This document shows, piece by piece, positions 45,913 to 56,400 of a stretch of DNA of 64,000 bases. The notes below the pieces were generated by a model. That model had not been told where the DNA came from. It was given only the letters and a program-made list of their open reading frames with translations, and did not search any database. Both the position numbers and the translations under genes were made by a program. The stretch lies in contig JARGPJ010000002.1 in NCBI GenBank assembly GCA_029212615.1, forward strand, positions 558,001 to 622,000, in the 5' to 3' direction. Numbering within the stretch: the first letter of the stretch is position 1; the number at the start of each line of letters is the position of its first letter. This DNA is from Verrucomicrobiales bacterium. Its GTDB lineage: Bacteria > Verrucomicrobiota > Verrucomicrobiia > Verrucomicrobiales > DEV007.

Positions 45913-48900
45913 TCACTCTGGATCGATGAGAATTGAAAAATCGATGTCAGCGGCATCGCTGCCGTTGTCACCACGAGGCCCGATCGCGACATAAATGGTA
46001 TCGCCGGAGGCGAGATAACCGAGGCTGCAATCAAAGTCAGTTTCTTGATCCGTGCCGTTCGTGACTTGTCGAACCAGGTCATCGTTCACATAGACAAACA
46101 CCTCGGTGCCGTCTCCCTTATCCCGAAGTTGATCGATGATTGAATCAGCAATGACATAGTCACCGGCCACGCGCACAGAGTATGCAGCGATGACACAGCG
46201 ATCATGAGTGATGCTACCGCCCGCCCCGTCGCCGGGGCAAACACTACCACTCGCATCAAAGCGTCCCCAGTCGAGTTCAGTGGAGTCGGGCAGCCCCCTC
46301 TCGGCATCAGAATCATAACGATCGACACCATCCCAGTTCATCGAAACATAGCCGGATTCATCGCCCACCGGCCCGTTCCTGTTCCACAGATACTGCCAGC
46401 CACGTTTCGGGGAAACCGGATGAAAATCGTCACGATAGTTAGCAACCAAAGTGAGGTCGGCATAAGATATCGTGAAGTCCAAATCAAACAAGTCCGAGCC
46501 CCGGTTGCCTTTCGGTCCCACGGCGACGTAGATGATTTCTCCGGGTTTCAAATAACCCAAATTAGTGTCGAAAGTTGATTGGCCCGCCGCGGGGTTATCG
46601 ATCGTCGAAATCACGAGATCATCTACCATCACGATCAGGTCAGTCCCATTTCCCCCGCCGTGATTCAACTGCTTCAGAAGGGTATCAGTCAGGTAGTACT
46701 GCCCTTCCAGGGACACGGTAAACGCCGAAATCGAATAGCGATCTTCCGACTCACCCTGATTCGATCCCCATCCCGGTCGCCCTCCGGTCGATCGACGCTC
46801 AGCCAGGTTTGAAGGATGCACGTAATTGCTGCTCGTGCTTGAGGGAAGCGACACATAATTCACCGCAGAACCAATCGGACCATTCGCGTTGGTCAGATAA
46901 CTCCAGCCCGGGGCCGGCGTTCCACTCTGGTAGTCGTCAACACTGTCAGCTTGAACCGTCGCGACGAGATCAGTGACGGTGAAAGTAACCGTTTTCTCTA
47001 TTCCTGCTGTGCCCTGTCTATTGATCAGAGTATAGGGCCGCGCCGTTAAGGTATGACTGCCCGCCGCCAGATCTCCCAGAAGAATGCCCTCGCCCGCTTC
47101 GCCGAAGAGGGTATTAGGCGGCAAATTGTCGGTCCGGTAGTTTGTGCTTCCGGCAAAGGTGAAGCGGACTGACCCTTGAGCGCTGTTCACATTAGCGACA
47201 ATATTCACATTCGAGCTGCCCAGCTTTCCGTAGTCGATAACGCTTCCGTCTTCGATGTCCATCAACAGCGCTCCTGAGGAAGCATCAATGAGACTGAAAG
47301 AAATGACTTCCAGAGAAGTTCCGGAAAGCGAGGGAAGTACCCACGGGTCAAAGAATGCCCCAAACGCACCCAGATCAGTCCCTCCGACCGGACTGCCGTC
47401 CAGCCACGCGGGAGGAATAACGCCCCCGACTTCCCTCGGTTGCTGCGAGGGTTGGCGGCGGAAGTCTTCCGCGGCCGAACTACTCCGGTCGATCGAAAGA
47501 GCCGCGAGCGCGAGTCCGTCGAAGCTTGATGTGCTATGACAGGTTAAACAGAACTTGTTCTGACTTGACTCGGGTCGCGGAGCGTCATGGTAAAGCGGGC
47601 CTTCCGGGAACAGGAACTGATGCCGCAAGCCCTCGACGTCGTTCGGGATATTCAGAAGGTGGGCGGCCCCGTCGGCACTGTAGTCAGCCCAGTTCACGTA
47701 GTAGTCGAAGGTCGCTTCGCCCTGATTCGCGAGGAATTCGCTGAGCTCATCATGTGCCCAGTCAGGATAAAGATCGGCATCACCTGTGAGAGGACCGCTA
47801 TAGCTGGAATCGAAACCTACGAGGGTTCCTCCTGCATGGTTGGCGGCCACCTCGGGATTCATGGCATGGGCGAAGACTTTAAACTCATCGAGCCACCCAC
47901 GAAAACCGGAGCCGCTCCCTCCATCAATTTTCGCCAATGAGAGCTCACCGGGAACCATCTGGAAAAGGTTCTGAATCGGATTCGTCCAGCGGTGGTATAG
48001 CAATCCATTGAGATAAAACTCGACCTCGTATCCGCCATTCAACACCTGAACCGCGAGATGCGACCAACCCGTGTCAGGAAGAGCCTCCGGCAAATTAATG
48101 ATAGCGACATCATTACCCGATGCATCCTTGTAGACGACGAACGAACGACCACGGAGACTCACCGATGTCTGATCGGGAAAGGCAAAAAGTAACCGGTCCA
48201 CGTTGGTGCTGTCAGCAAAGCGGCAATCAGCAAATACCCCGATATACCAGTCGCTGTTACCGACGTTCTGCGGCTGCGCCCCGATAGTGTATTTGATTCC
48301 GGAATTGCCATCCACCCAGGCTCCCCTGCCGCAAATGCCCCCCAAAGCCACAGGCTCAACCCGCATGCTTCCGAACGCTTCGCCATTGTCAGGAATCAGC
48401 CACCGGTCGGATGTAGCGCAGGCGGCATTTTCGAATTTAACCGGATTCGAAAAAGTTTTCGAACTGGAGTTCCACCCGTCATGATAACTCATGCTGGTAT
48501 TGCCGGTGGAAGTTGACCCATAACTCAGCGCTGCAGTCATGTGGCTCACGATGAAACCGTCCAGATCAGTGTAGTCATCAAAGGCAAACTCCTCCGTTGC
48601 CCTGCCATTGCTCACCCGCCAGACGACGTCGAAAGGAGTTCGAATTTTCAGCCTTGAATCGTAGGACACCAGACTTTCCAATGTATCAAAAAAGGTCGTG
48701 TTGGTTGAAACGTTAGCGGGCCATCCCGTGCCGTTTGCCTGCCGTCCTGAACCCACTCTAATAATACCTGTTTCGTTCCCGGCAGGCCCCGAATTTGCCT
48801 TATAAAGAGTCACCAGTCGCTGTTTTTCGTCCCCCACCTGAAGGCCGTAATCCGTGCCGTTTAAAACGTTGTCGAGCATCACCATCTTACCCTGAGTCCA

Positions 48901-50007
48901 CAATCCCATCAATATCTGGCCACGGGTTTTCCCGGCAGACTCTCCCGTCGTATCATTCGGAAATCCCTGGAGCGGCGAGTTCGGGTATCTCTCGACACCA
49001 CCATCATTTAACCTGGATCCGACCGTCGTGAATCCGATCAGGCTGGCATCGCGGGACATCCAGGGGTAAGTCCCCTTAATATCGTAACCATCAGGAATAA
49101 CATTTCCCTCCGGATCACGGAAAAGCTGCATCGCGAATCCGTATTTCTGATTGATACGACTGTCGTAGGGAGCATGCGAAATCGGAATCACCGCATCCCA
49201 GTTCGCGGGGTCGCCATTCGAAGAATAACTGTAAACAATATCAGCGAACCGGGAGGACTGAAGAACTCCGCTCGCCGGATCATTCCAGCGATGGGCAGAT
49301 TTGGCAATTCTCCCCATCACGAGTTGGCCGTCATTTGAGATCTGGGGCTCGAACATCGCGTTCGCCGGGAATGGAGGACTGCCTGAGGTGGAAATCACTT
49401 CAATGTCCTCAATGACTGCCGGATCCGTCTTCGGGTTGGCCACGGTAACAACAATAGGCGTCTTCCAGATACTCATGTATTCCGTGCCGGGATCATTAGG
49501 GTCATCGTAGTGAGCTGTGCAAATCACGGTAAGATCATAATAGTCTTTCCCGTCGCCCAAACTATACGGGTTTGGATCAGCCCCCGGGGCCTCAGAAGGG
49601 TCCCAAAGACCGAAGTGCACGCTCCCCCCGTTTGAACCATGGAGAGTATTTCGCGGGACATTGTACCGGTTCCCTAAATCAAGGATGGTGACTCCGTCAG
49701 AAGACTCGGCAAAATGGGAAGCGAGCCCTTCCGGTTTCAGGAGATAGAAATTCGCACTCCCCTGACCGAGGCTCTTCATCGACAAACCGATCCGTCCGTC
49801 AGCACTTGTCTTAAACGGAGGAAGGTGAGGACGATCATAACCGGATTCTTCAATACCCGTTATGCTGCGTGCAATGACAGGATGCTCAGGGTTCTCAGCT
49901 GAAAGAGGAAATTGAATGCTGACGGCTAACAGAACAACAAACCAGGCAATGCCTGAATTGCGAAATGGAAGCAGTCGTGTCAGTCGGGGTACCGAAACGA
50001 TTCTCAT
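45913..50007 (-). CDS. Giant secreted LamG protein with a CxxCH haem motif
   Basis: 1364 aa with a signal peptide (to about residue 37, PLSAENP). The N-terminal about 550 residues are beta-rich with WD-like or Kelch-like strands. A LamG/concanavalin domain follows (about 560-740, GWLDEFKVFAHAM). Then a haem-c motif, CLTCH (C820-H824), as in PSCyt proteins. The last about 350 residues hold two copies of one module (start DDYQSGTPAPGWSYL and DDFHPVSPKRGWQYL; each has YVAxGPxGxxGSD). It lies 36 bp after the FecR-CBM9 gene on the same strand. Substrate unknown; the LamG domain suggests polysaccharide binding. Confidence 0.85.
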   Translation of the reverse strand: MRIVSVPRLTRLLPFRNSGIAWFVVLLAVSIQFPLSAENPEHPVIARSITGIEESGYDRPHLPPFKTSADGRIGLSMKSLGQGSANFYLLKPEGLASHFAESSDGVTILDLGNRYNVPRNTLHGSNGGSVHFGLWDPSEAPGADPNPYSLGDGKDYYDLTVICTAHYDDPNDPGTEYMSIWKTPIVVTVANPKTDPAVIEDIEVISTSGSPPFPANAMFEPQISNDGQLVMGRIAKSAHRWNDPASGVLQSSRFADIVYSYSSNGDPANWDAVIPISHAPYDSRINQKYGFAMQLFRDPEGNVIPDGYDIKGTYPWMSRDASLIGFTTVGSRLNDGGVERYPNSPLQGFPNDTTGESAGKTRGQILMGLWTQGKMVMLDNVLNGTDYGLQVGDEKQRLVTLYKANSGPAGNETGIIRVGSGRQANGTGWPANVSTNTTFFDTLESLVSYDSRLKIRTPFDVVWRVSNGRATEEFAFDDYTDLDGFIVSHMTAALSYGSTSTGNTSMSYHDGWNSSSKTFSNPVKFENAACATSDRWLIPDNGEAFGSMRVEPVALGGICGRGAWVDGNSGIKYTIGAQPQNVGNSDWYIGVFADCRFADSTNVDRLLFAFPDQTSVSLRGRSFVVYKDASGNDVAIINLPEALPDTGWSHLAVQVLNGGYEVEFYLNGLLYHRWTNPIQNLFQMVPGELSLAKIDGGSGSGFRGWLDEFKVFAHAMNPEVAANHAGGTLVGFDSSYSGPLTGDADLYPDWAHDELSEFLANQGEATFDYYVNWADYSADGAAHLLNIPNDVEGLRHQFLFPEGPLYHDAPRPESSQNKFCLTCHSTSSFDGLALAALSIDRSSSAAEDFRRQPSQQPREVGGVIPPAWLDGSPVGGTDLGAFGAFFDPWVLPSLSGTSLEVISFSLIDASSGALLMDIEDGSVIDYGKLGSSNVNIVANVNSAQGSVRFTFAGSTNYRTDNLPPNTLFGEAGEGILLGDLAAGSHTLTARPYTLINRQGTAGIEKTVTFTVTDLVATVQADSVDDYQSGTPAPGWSYLTNANGPIGSAVNYVSLPSSTSSNYVHPSNLAERRSTGGRPGWGSNQGESEDRYSISAFTVSLEGQYYLTDTLLKQLNHGGGNGTDLIVMVDDLVISTIDNPAAGQSTFDTNLGYLKPGEIIYVAVGPKGNRGSDLFDLDFTISYADLTLVANYRDDFHPVSPKRGWQYLWNRNGPVGDESGYVSMNWDGVDRYDSDAERGLPDSTELDWGRFDASGSVCPGDGAGGSITHDRCVIAAYSVRVAGDYVIADSIIDQLRDKGDGTEVFVYVNDDLVRQVTNGTDQETDFDCSLGYLASGDTIYVAIGPRGDNGSDAADIDFSILIDPE

Positions 50008-50043
50008 TGGTGGGGTTTTGATGGGGGTTCTAAAAAGGGAAAT

Positions 50044-51393
50044 CTAATTTGTGACGCCTCTCTCGCCGGGTTCAGGAGAGGAAAGAATCAAGGAGCCCAT
50101 TCGGTCAGGCCGTGACCAATCGCTCCCGGTCTTCGGCGTCCAACTCAACTGACTGCGCGCGGCATCGCCCGGGTCAGAATCATTTGAAGCGACATTGAAT
50201 CCAAGTCTGAGCCCTCCGCGAGGCCTGATACCAAGGCCCGCCCATGGCAGACACACCTCCACTCGAAAGCCATCGACCGTCCGATGCGCCTCATGACTGA
50301 TTCCGGGATCCGGACTCAGGGCGCCTACTCCAGGGGTAATGCTCTCACTCCCCGGCTCAAAGAATAGAAAGTGATCATTCACCCCGTCAAAACCCGTGCC
50401 TCGACTGTTGTCTGCATCAATGAAGACCTCGACTGAGTCATTTGCCCAAACCCTCTCATTACTACTGTCGGCATCACTATCCACTACTTCTATCAACACG
50501 TAGAGAGCCTTCTCATTCCAGATCGCACGCCATTGTGATGAGTGATCCCGATTCGACAACGGGGCGGCCTCCATTCGATCTCCTTCGAAACGATTTACCT
50601 TCACCGCTTGCGAATCCCAGATGGAATCATTGCCTTGATCGATAACAGGGCTGCTTGAGACATACCGGGCCGTTGCAACACTACTTCCGCGTCCATTTTC
50701 ATCTTGTTTCCAACCACTGCCGGCGGTCAGCGGAATCGGCTCGCTCACCGGCGCCACTTCAACCGCAACCATGCCTCGATCGACAAGAACTTCGGAACTT
50801 CGATCCGAAACCCCGACATCAAAAGCGGTTCCCAGAACCTCAAGGGCTAAGTGCGGGGTGACTACCCTGAGGGGTTCTTTCTGCGGCGACACCGTCGCCC
50901 CTATACTCCCCGAGTCGAGCAAGACCAGTTTTCCGCCCGCGGAGGTCTCTTCAAATCGAATCTCCGCATTCGCCTCCACTTCCAGTCTTGTCTCCTCCCC
51001 CGCAAAGACAAGACTGAACCCCTTTTCAGAATCGCGAATCGTTTTGCCGCTTCGCACCTCAGAAGCAAGCCCTTCTACTTTTTCACCTCCCTGCATCACC
51101 ATCGGGGTACCTGCGACAGGCTGAGAAAGAGTAAGCGCCCAGCCAACGAAGACAGCCATAGCAGACACGAGCAAAGCTCCTCCCCCCCACATAAGAAAGA
51201 GGCGTCCCCGAGCCCAATTTGAGGAACTTCCCGCCCCTAACGCTTCCTCCCGAATTGCACACTCAATCATCGCCAATTCGGCGAGGCGACGCGCCGCCTC
51301 CGGGTCTGAGCTGATTAACTCAGAGAACTCACGCGAAGGAGGTTGCCCGCCCAGAAACCGCCATACTTTCTCATCCAGATTCCGGGGACTCAT
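50044..51393 (-). CDS. Anti-sigma FecR-like protein fused to a CBM9-like domain
   Basis: 449 aa. Cytoplasmic anti-sigma-like helices (residues about 1-60), one transmembrane helix (LFLMWGGGALLVSAMAVFVGWAL, about 65-88), a FecR domain (residues about 95-230: EEKGFSLVFAGEETRLEVE, VVTPHLALEVLGTAFDVGV) and a C-terminal carbohydrate-binding family 9-like domain (about 265-440: WRAIWNEKALYVLIEVVDSDAD, NDSVEVFIDADNSRGTGFDG). This joins sigma regulation and sugar sensing in one chain. Its start overlaps the ECF sigma gene by four bases (ATGA). Confidence 0.88.
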   Translation of the reverse strand: MSPRNLDEKVWRFLGGQPPSREFSELISSDPEAARRLAELAMIECAIREEALGAGSSSNWARGRLFLMWGGGALLVSAMAVFVGWALTLSQPVAGTPMVMQGGEKVEGLASEVRSGKTIRDSEKGFSLVFAGEETRLEVEANAEIRFEETSAGGKLVLLDSGSIGATVSPQKEPLRVVTPHLALEVLGTAFDVGVSDRSSEVLVDRGMVAVEVAPVSEPIPLTAGSGWKQDENGRGSSVATARYVSSSPVIDQGNDSIWDSQAVKVNRFEGDRMEAAPLSNRDHSSQWRAIWNEKALYVLIEVVDSDADSSNERVWANDSVEVFIDADNSRGTGFDGVNDHFLFFEPGSESITPGVGALSPDPGISHEAHRTVDGFRVEVCLPWAGLGIRPRGGLRLGFNVASNDSDPGDAARSQLSWTPKTGSDWSRPDRMGSLILSSPEPGERGVTN

Positions 51394-51932
51394 GACTTAA
51401 CCCTCCGTGTCGCCAGGGAAGCCGAAACACAATCAGCAAGACGGGACTTGGCGCGGTTGATCGTAACCGATACCACGTTGGCGTGAGTATTCAGAGCGAG
51501 GGCAATGGCATTGATTTTCTGATACTCCCAATACCTGAGATTGAGGATTTTCATCCAGCGGCGGGGCAGTTTCTTCAGGCAGCCCTGCAGGGCCAGAGTG
51601 CGGGACTCATCGGAATCCTCTGCCATGGAATCAAACGCGGCATGAAGACTCTCAATTGCCTCCTCACTCAGCGAAACCGGTTGATTCTTAAGCTGACGAA
51701 TCGCTTTCAGCGCCTGTCGCCTGGCGACCTCGCGTGCAAAACTCCAGAAGTCCCTGATCTCTTCCTCCGCCCAGCGATTTGCGACCACGGAAAGCGTCTC
51801 CTGGAGAATGTCTTCCGCCAAATGGTAGTCCTGCACAATTGTTAAGAGAAAGGCTCTCAATCCACGACGATGCTCATTGACAAGACTCTCGAAGTCTCTC
51901 GGGGCATCGGGTAAGGAAGGCAACTCTCTCAT
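51390..51932 (-). CDS. ECF-type RNA polymerase sigma factor
   Basis: 180 aa from the ATG at 51932. Region 2 contains DYHLAEDILQETLSVVANRW and region 4 LPRRWMKILNLRYWEYQKINAIALALNTHANVVSVTINRAKSRL. The group resembles PVC-specific ECF sigma factors. The frame extends 47 codons upstream, but these residues are not sigma-like. It is translationally coupled to the FecR-CBM9 gene, its likely inhibitor. Probable regulon: the neighbouring secreted proteins. Confidence 0.92.
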   Translation of the reverse strand: MRELPSLPDAPRDFESLVNEHRRGLRAFLLTIVQDYHLAEDILQETLSVVANRWAEEEIRDFWSFAREVARRQALKAIRQLKNQPVSLSEEAIESLHAAFDSMAEDSDESRTLALQGCLKKLPRRWMKILNLRYWEYQKINAIALALNTHANVVSVTINRAKSRLADCVSASLATRRVKS

Positions 51933-52093
51933 GGCGCGTGCAAAGCCTGACTGCCCTTTAAGTAACTGAATTTCTGAAATCTTAACGAAAAAAGTGCAAA
52001 AAGAACCAAATACCCGAAAAATGGCAGGAAAAGCAACTACCCACCTCCCGAAGGCCGTGATCCTTGCGGACACAATGAGGGACTTCTCTCTCG

Positions 52094-53383
52094 CTAACTG
52101 AAGAGCTCCGCAATCGGATTCCCTGAATCCGTCGTCGGCACCGGTCTGTCACCATCATACAAATACTCACCCGGATCGATTCGCATCGCAGCAAGTGTCG
52201 TCGCAAAGAAATCCGGAACGCTAACCGGCTTGTCGACAATCTCTTCTGAAATCCCGTCGGAAGCCCCCCACGCTCCCCGGTGATTCAATCCTCCACCGGC
52301 GATCACATTCGTGAAGACCTTCGATTGGTGGCCACGTCCCCCACCCGAATCAAAGTTACCGGGGCGACCAAATTCGGAATTGACCAAAATCACGGTTTTT
52401 TCGAGGAGACCATTAGAGTCAAGATCGGTGATCATCGTGGAAATTGCGGAATCGAGATCCTGAATCAAGAGGTGTTGCTTTAACTGTCCGTCGTTGTGCG
52501 TATCCCATCCGGTACCGTTCTTGAAGTTATCACTGTAGGAAACTTCAACAAAACGCACCCCCGCTTGAAAGAGACGACGGGCCAACAAACAACGCTGTCC
52601 AAACTCACTCCCATACGCGTTACGCAAATCGGCGCTCTCGGAATCAAGATTAAAAACCTTCATGAAATCAGGTCCTGACAAACGCAGACTTTCTTTCAAT
52701 GCCGCATCGTATTCCGAAAACTTCCTATCTCCCGCGAAGCGTTCGGCTCCGCCTTTCCGAACCGCTGCAAGTATCTCTTCGCGACGAGCCACCCGATTCG
52801 ATGACAACCATTTCGGCCGCGCCAGCCCCGCAGGGCCGGACCTGATATCAGTGGAATAGATGAACCCGGCCTCCGGCCCGAGGAACCCCGGGCCACGCGC
52901 AATATTGGGGTAGCCGAGCAACACATACGCCGGCACACCTTCGGCAGCAGCGCCCCGCTTATGCGCGATGATGGACCCTAGCGAGGGATAAGTCACCGTG
53001 CCGCTGGTGGGCCTGCCGGTGTGCATCCGGTTTGCCGCCGCCGCGTGCTCATCGACGACGTCATGATGAAGTGAACGCACTGCCGTGACGTGCTCCATCA
53101 ACCTGGCAGTTTTCGAAAGGTGCTCACACACTTGTACCCCGGGAACGGAGGTCTCAATCGCTCCGTAATAGGAACCCGGCTTTTTTGCCCCGGCATCACC
53201 GCGGCCTTTAGGGTCGAAGGTATCAATCTGCGCCATTCCCCCACCCAGCCAAAGCATGACACAATGTTCCGCATTACCTTTTTCCCACAAAGGTGCAGCC
53301 CCTGCCGCGTGAGTAGTTCCGGGAGCGGCCAGTGCGCTCGCTGCCGCCGCAGTCGTGGATTGAATAAACTTTCTGCGATTCAT
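52094..53383 (-). CDS. Tat-exported DUF1501 protein (sulfatase-like fold), set 1
   Basis: 429 aa from the ATG at 53383, opening a twin-arginine signal (MNRRKFIQSTTAAAA). DUF1501 hallmarks: HCVMLWLGGGMAQIDTFDPKG, TAVRSLHHD, QRCLLARRLFQAGVRFVEVSYSD, and VNSEFGRPG near residue 350. DUF1501 is an alkaline-phosphatase-superfamily fold common in Planctomycetes and Verrucomicrobia, usually with a DUF1549/DUF1553 partner, here 17 bp upstream. Role unknown, thought to be in surface polymer use. Confidence 0.92.
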   Translation of the reverse strand: MNRRKFIQSTTAAAASALAAPGTTHAAGAAPLWEKGNAEHCVMLWLGGGMAQIDTFDPKGRGDAGAKKPGSYYGAIETSVPGVQVCEHLSKTARLMEHVTAVRSLHHDVVDEHAAAANRMHTGRPTSGTVTYPSLGSIIAHKRGAAAEGVPAYVLLGYPNIARGPGFLGPEAGFIYSTDIRSGPAGLARPKWLSSNRVARREEILAAVRKGGAERFAGDRKFSEYDAALKESLRLSGPDFMKVFNLDSESADLRNAYGSEFGQRCLLARRLFQAGVRFVEVSYSDNFKNGTGWDTHNDGQLKQHLLIQDLDSAISTMITDLDSNGLLEKTVILVNSEFGRPGNFDSGGGRGHQSKVFTNVIAGGGLNHRGAWGASDGISEEIVDKPVSVPDFFATTLAAMRIDPGEYLYDGDRPVPTTDSGNPIAELFS

Positions 53384-53400
53384 TGAATTTTTTATTTCAG

Positions 53401-56400
53401 TTAGGGCACCATGATCATTTCCGGGGCATTCAAAAGTGCCCACAAAGCATCCTCAGCCTGCTCACGCCAATGCGTTCTCAAATAGCGGGTCGGGGGGTCG
53501 CCGGCACGCGCCATGGCCTCCTCCTGCTGCTTGATCGAATTGGCCTCGGAATGGAGATGGTTTGACCAGGAAACGTAGGGCATTCGTTCCACCTTCGGAG
53601 CTGGTGCCCGTTCCGCCGCCGGAACAACGCGCTGTTCAAACCCGTCCGAAAGCAGGGCTGAAAAAACATCACGCTCTGCCGGCGTCGGCTTCCGCGTTAA
53701 GAATCGCAAATAGAGCTGGTCAGTGAGCCACTCAACTGACTCGGCATCGACACACAGTTGAGTGATCTCCGACTCATCTGTGAGCCGTGTCAGCCAGCTT
53801 CCCATGACCCCATTGGCAAGAACCCCGGGCTGAAGCGGATTGGGATCCTCAATGCGGTGCGAGGTTGGCTCCTGCCTCGAAGTTCTCCATCCGAATGCCC
53901 GCAGGACATCCACGACCGCCTGAATTTTCGGCATCGCGAGGCTGGGCCGGTCACGCTCATTTGCGAGGGTGGAAAATTCCCAGGCTCTTTGCGGCGAACC
54001 GAAATTCATGAAAAAATCCGGCGCAAGCCGTCCCTCGATATCCATTGTCAGCTTACCCAGATCCATCTGTTTCCCCGCGATATGCCAGGCGTTATCAACC
54101 ACCTGTTCCGCCACCATCCGCCGACGATAGGGAGCTTCAAAAAAGCGATCCGCATCGACAATATTCACGGGTGGATCCTGCGCCACCTGCTGATAGACCC
54201 GTGAATTCATGATTCTTCCCGCCAGTTTTCGGAGGTCGTATCCTCCCCGGATAAAGTCATCCGTGAGATAGGCGAGCAGCTCCGGATCTGCCGGCGCGTG
54301 CCCCTCCCAGTCATCCACCGGCTCAACGATTCCGGCACCGATAAACCGGGACCACATCCGGTTGACGATCACTTCGGCAAAGCGCCGGGAAAAGGTCACG
54401 TCGGCCGCAATCCGTTCGCGAGTGTCATTCGGATCAACGATCACTCCTTCGGGGATCTCAGAGATGAACTCGTCGAAAGGCCATTCCGCTTGAACCTTCG
54501 CCCCAATCGGAAGCGTCACCTCAATCAGAGATTCACGCCCTCCCTCAGCGACATGATCAAAAAAGGCCGCAGGCACACTGCTGGTTTCAGGAACCTTAAT
54601 CTCCCTTAGTTCCAGCATCGCCGCCATTTGGAAAAGGTCCTCCTGAGTGGTCTCATGATAGGGTGCGTCATGGCAACGGGCGCACTTCATATCAACTCCG
54701 AGAAATGCAGTTCCCACAATGTGGGCCTTCGCCGCCATCGGCACATCATTCTGCGTTGCAACGCCGAAGCCACCGGCACCCCCGCCCCAGGTGCTGCCGC
54801 GCATCGTGATCAGTTCCGTCGCGAATCGATCCATCGGCTTATTGTCGCGGAGCGCTTCCAGAATCCAGAAACGGAAGGGCCCTGTATTGTTCAGCATCGG
54901 CTTGAGAAGATTAGGATTCTCCGCCAGCACATCCTGCCAATATCCCACCTGATTGTCCGCCCACCTCTCATCCGCGAGGAGACGGGCTATCATTTTTTCG
55001 CGTTTGTCAGGAGAAGGGTCTGCCTGAAAATCGCGAATATCTTTCACTGGAGGCGCAATACCAAGCGTATCTATCCAGACTCTCCGGAGAAAGGTGAGGT
55101 CGTCCACGAGCGGGGTTTGCTCCCCGATCTCCTTCGCGGCGTGTTGAATCTTTCCTCCCTCATCTTTGACCCATTTCTCTAAAATCGATCTTTCCCCGGC
55201 GGAAAGCCCGCCACCCTTCGGCGGCATCCGGTCATCGTCGGCGTCCGCGGCGACGACCTCGATCACGAAACTCCCGTGAGGATCCCCCGGAACCACTGCC
55301 GGAATCCCCGACTCGCCGCCCGCGAACAGACTCTCCTGCTTCTGCAAATTCAGACCGCCCTTTTCTTTCTCGCCATGACAGCGATAGCAATGCTCCGCAA
55401 AAATGGGACGGACCTCCTGATTGAAAAAGGAATCCGGATCATCTGACTCTTTCCGTGCGCTCTCGAGACGCGCGAGGATAATGTCATCGATACTACCGCC
55501 ATCTGAATCTCCAACAAGATGCTTCGCCGCGAGTTCGTGACGCATATCCCAGTAGCCCGCCTGCTGATCCGCTGCCCGTCGATTGTCACGGTCAAAATGA
55601 TCGAGCATCTCCCCGGTCTCAGCCGCAAAAGCAAGCCAACCCTCATCGGTCAGTTTCGGTCCCCTTGCCGAACCGGGGGCGATGAGATGGAACATCTCTT
55701 CCCCTTTTGCTATGGCGAGACAGGCTTCTCCAAACTCGAGGCGTTTCTTTGGACCGCCGACCATGACATCAAACACGACCGTATGAGTTCCGCCCGGGCT
55801 GGTGAACTTGACGATTTTTTCAATATCATCCATCGCGTGAGGCCGCATCCCCGCTCGCGGCACCTCCGGCACCGGCTGCACGTGGTTATGAGCTCCCCCT
55901 CCCCGGCTCACTTTCGGAAAATCGAGAATGTTTTCCCCATCCACAAAAAGGCGGGATACCGACCGCGAACGGCCCAGAAATTCGTACTCGCCCGCTTCCA
56001 ACTCAATTTCCGTTACCGCACGTACAATCACGCCCGTCCCCCAGTCCTCGCGCACCCCCCAGTCATCGAACTTGCGCGGAATGCGAATGAAACCCATCGC
56101 TTTCTGGCTCCAGGAAATCAGTGCTTCGCCGGGATCATTGGGAAACTTCACATTGCTCTCAAAGGGGCCATAGAGGTGAAGGCTCACCACCCCCTTTTTC
56201 GCTTCCGGAAGTATCAGGGGAGGCTCGACCCGCTCGTAGCGAGCGATCAAGGTCTCCGCGGACAAGGCCCTCCGATAGAGCGCGACTTCGTCGAGGCTGC
56301 CAATAAAGGAATTGCCGGGGCTTCCCCCGGTTGAAGAGCCTATCCAGATTTCATCATTATCAACCACCGGAGGCGCCGTCGTGGGGCCTCCCATATCCCA

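Noticed and set aside
55519..56334. 271-aa ORF antisense to the set 1 PSCyt gene
   Set aside because: Composition reflects codon bias of the opposite strand; no motif or ribosome-binding site.
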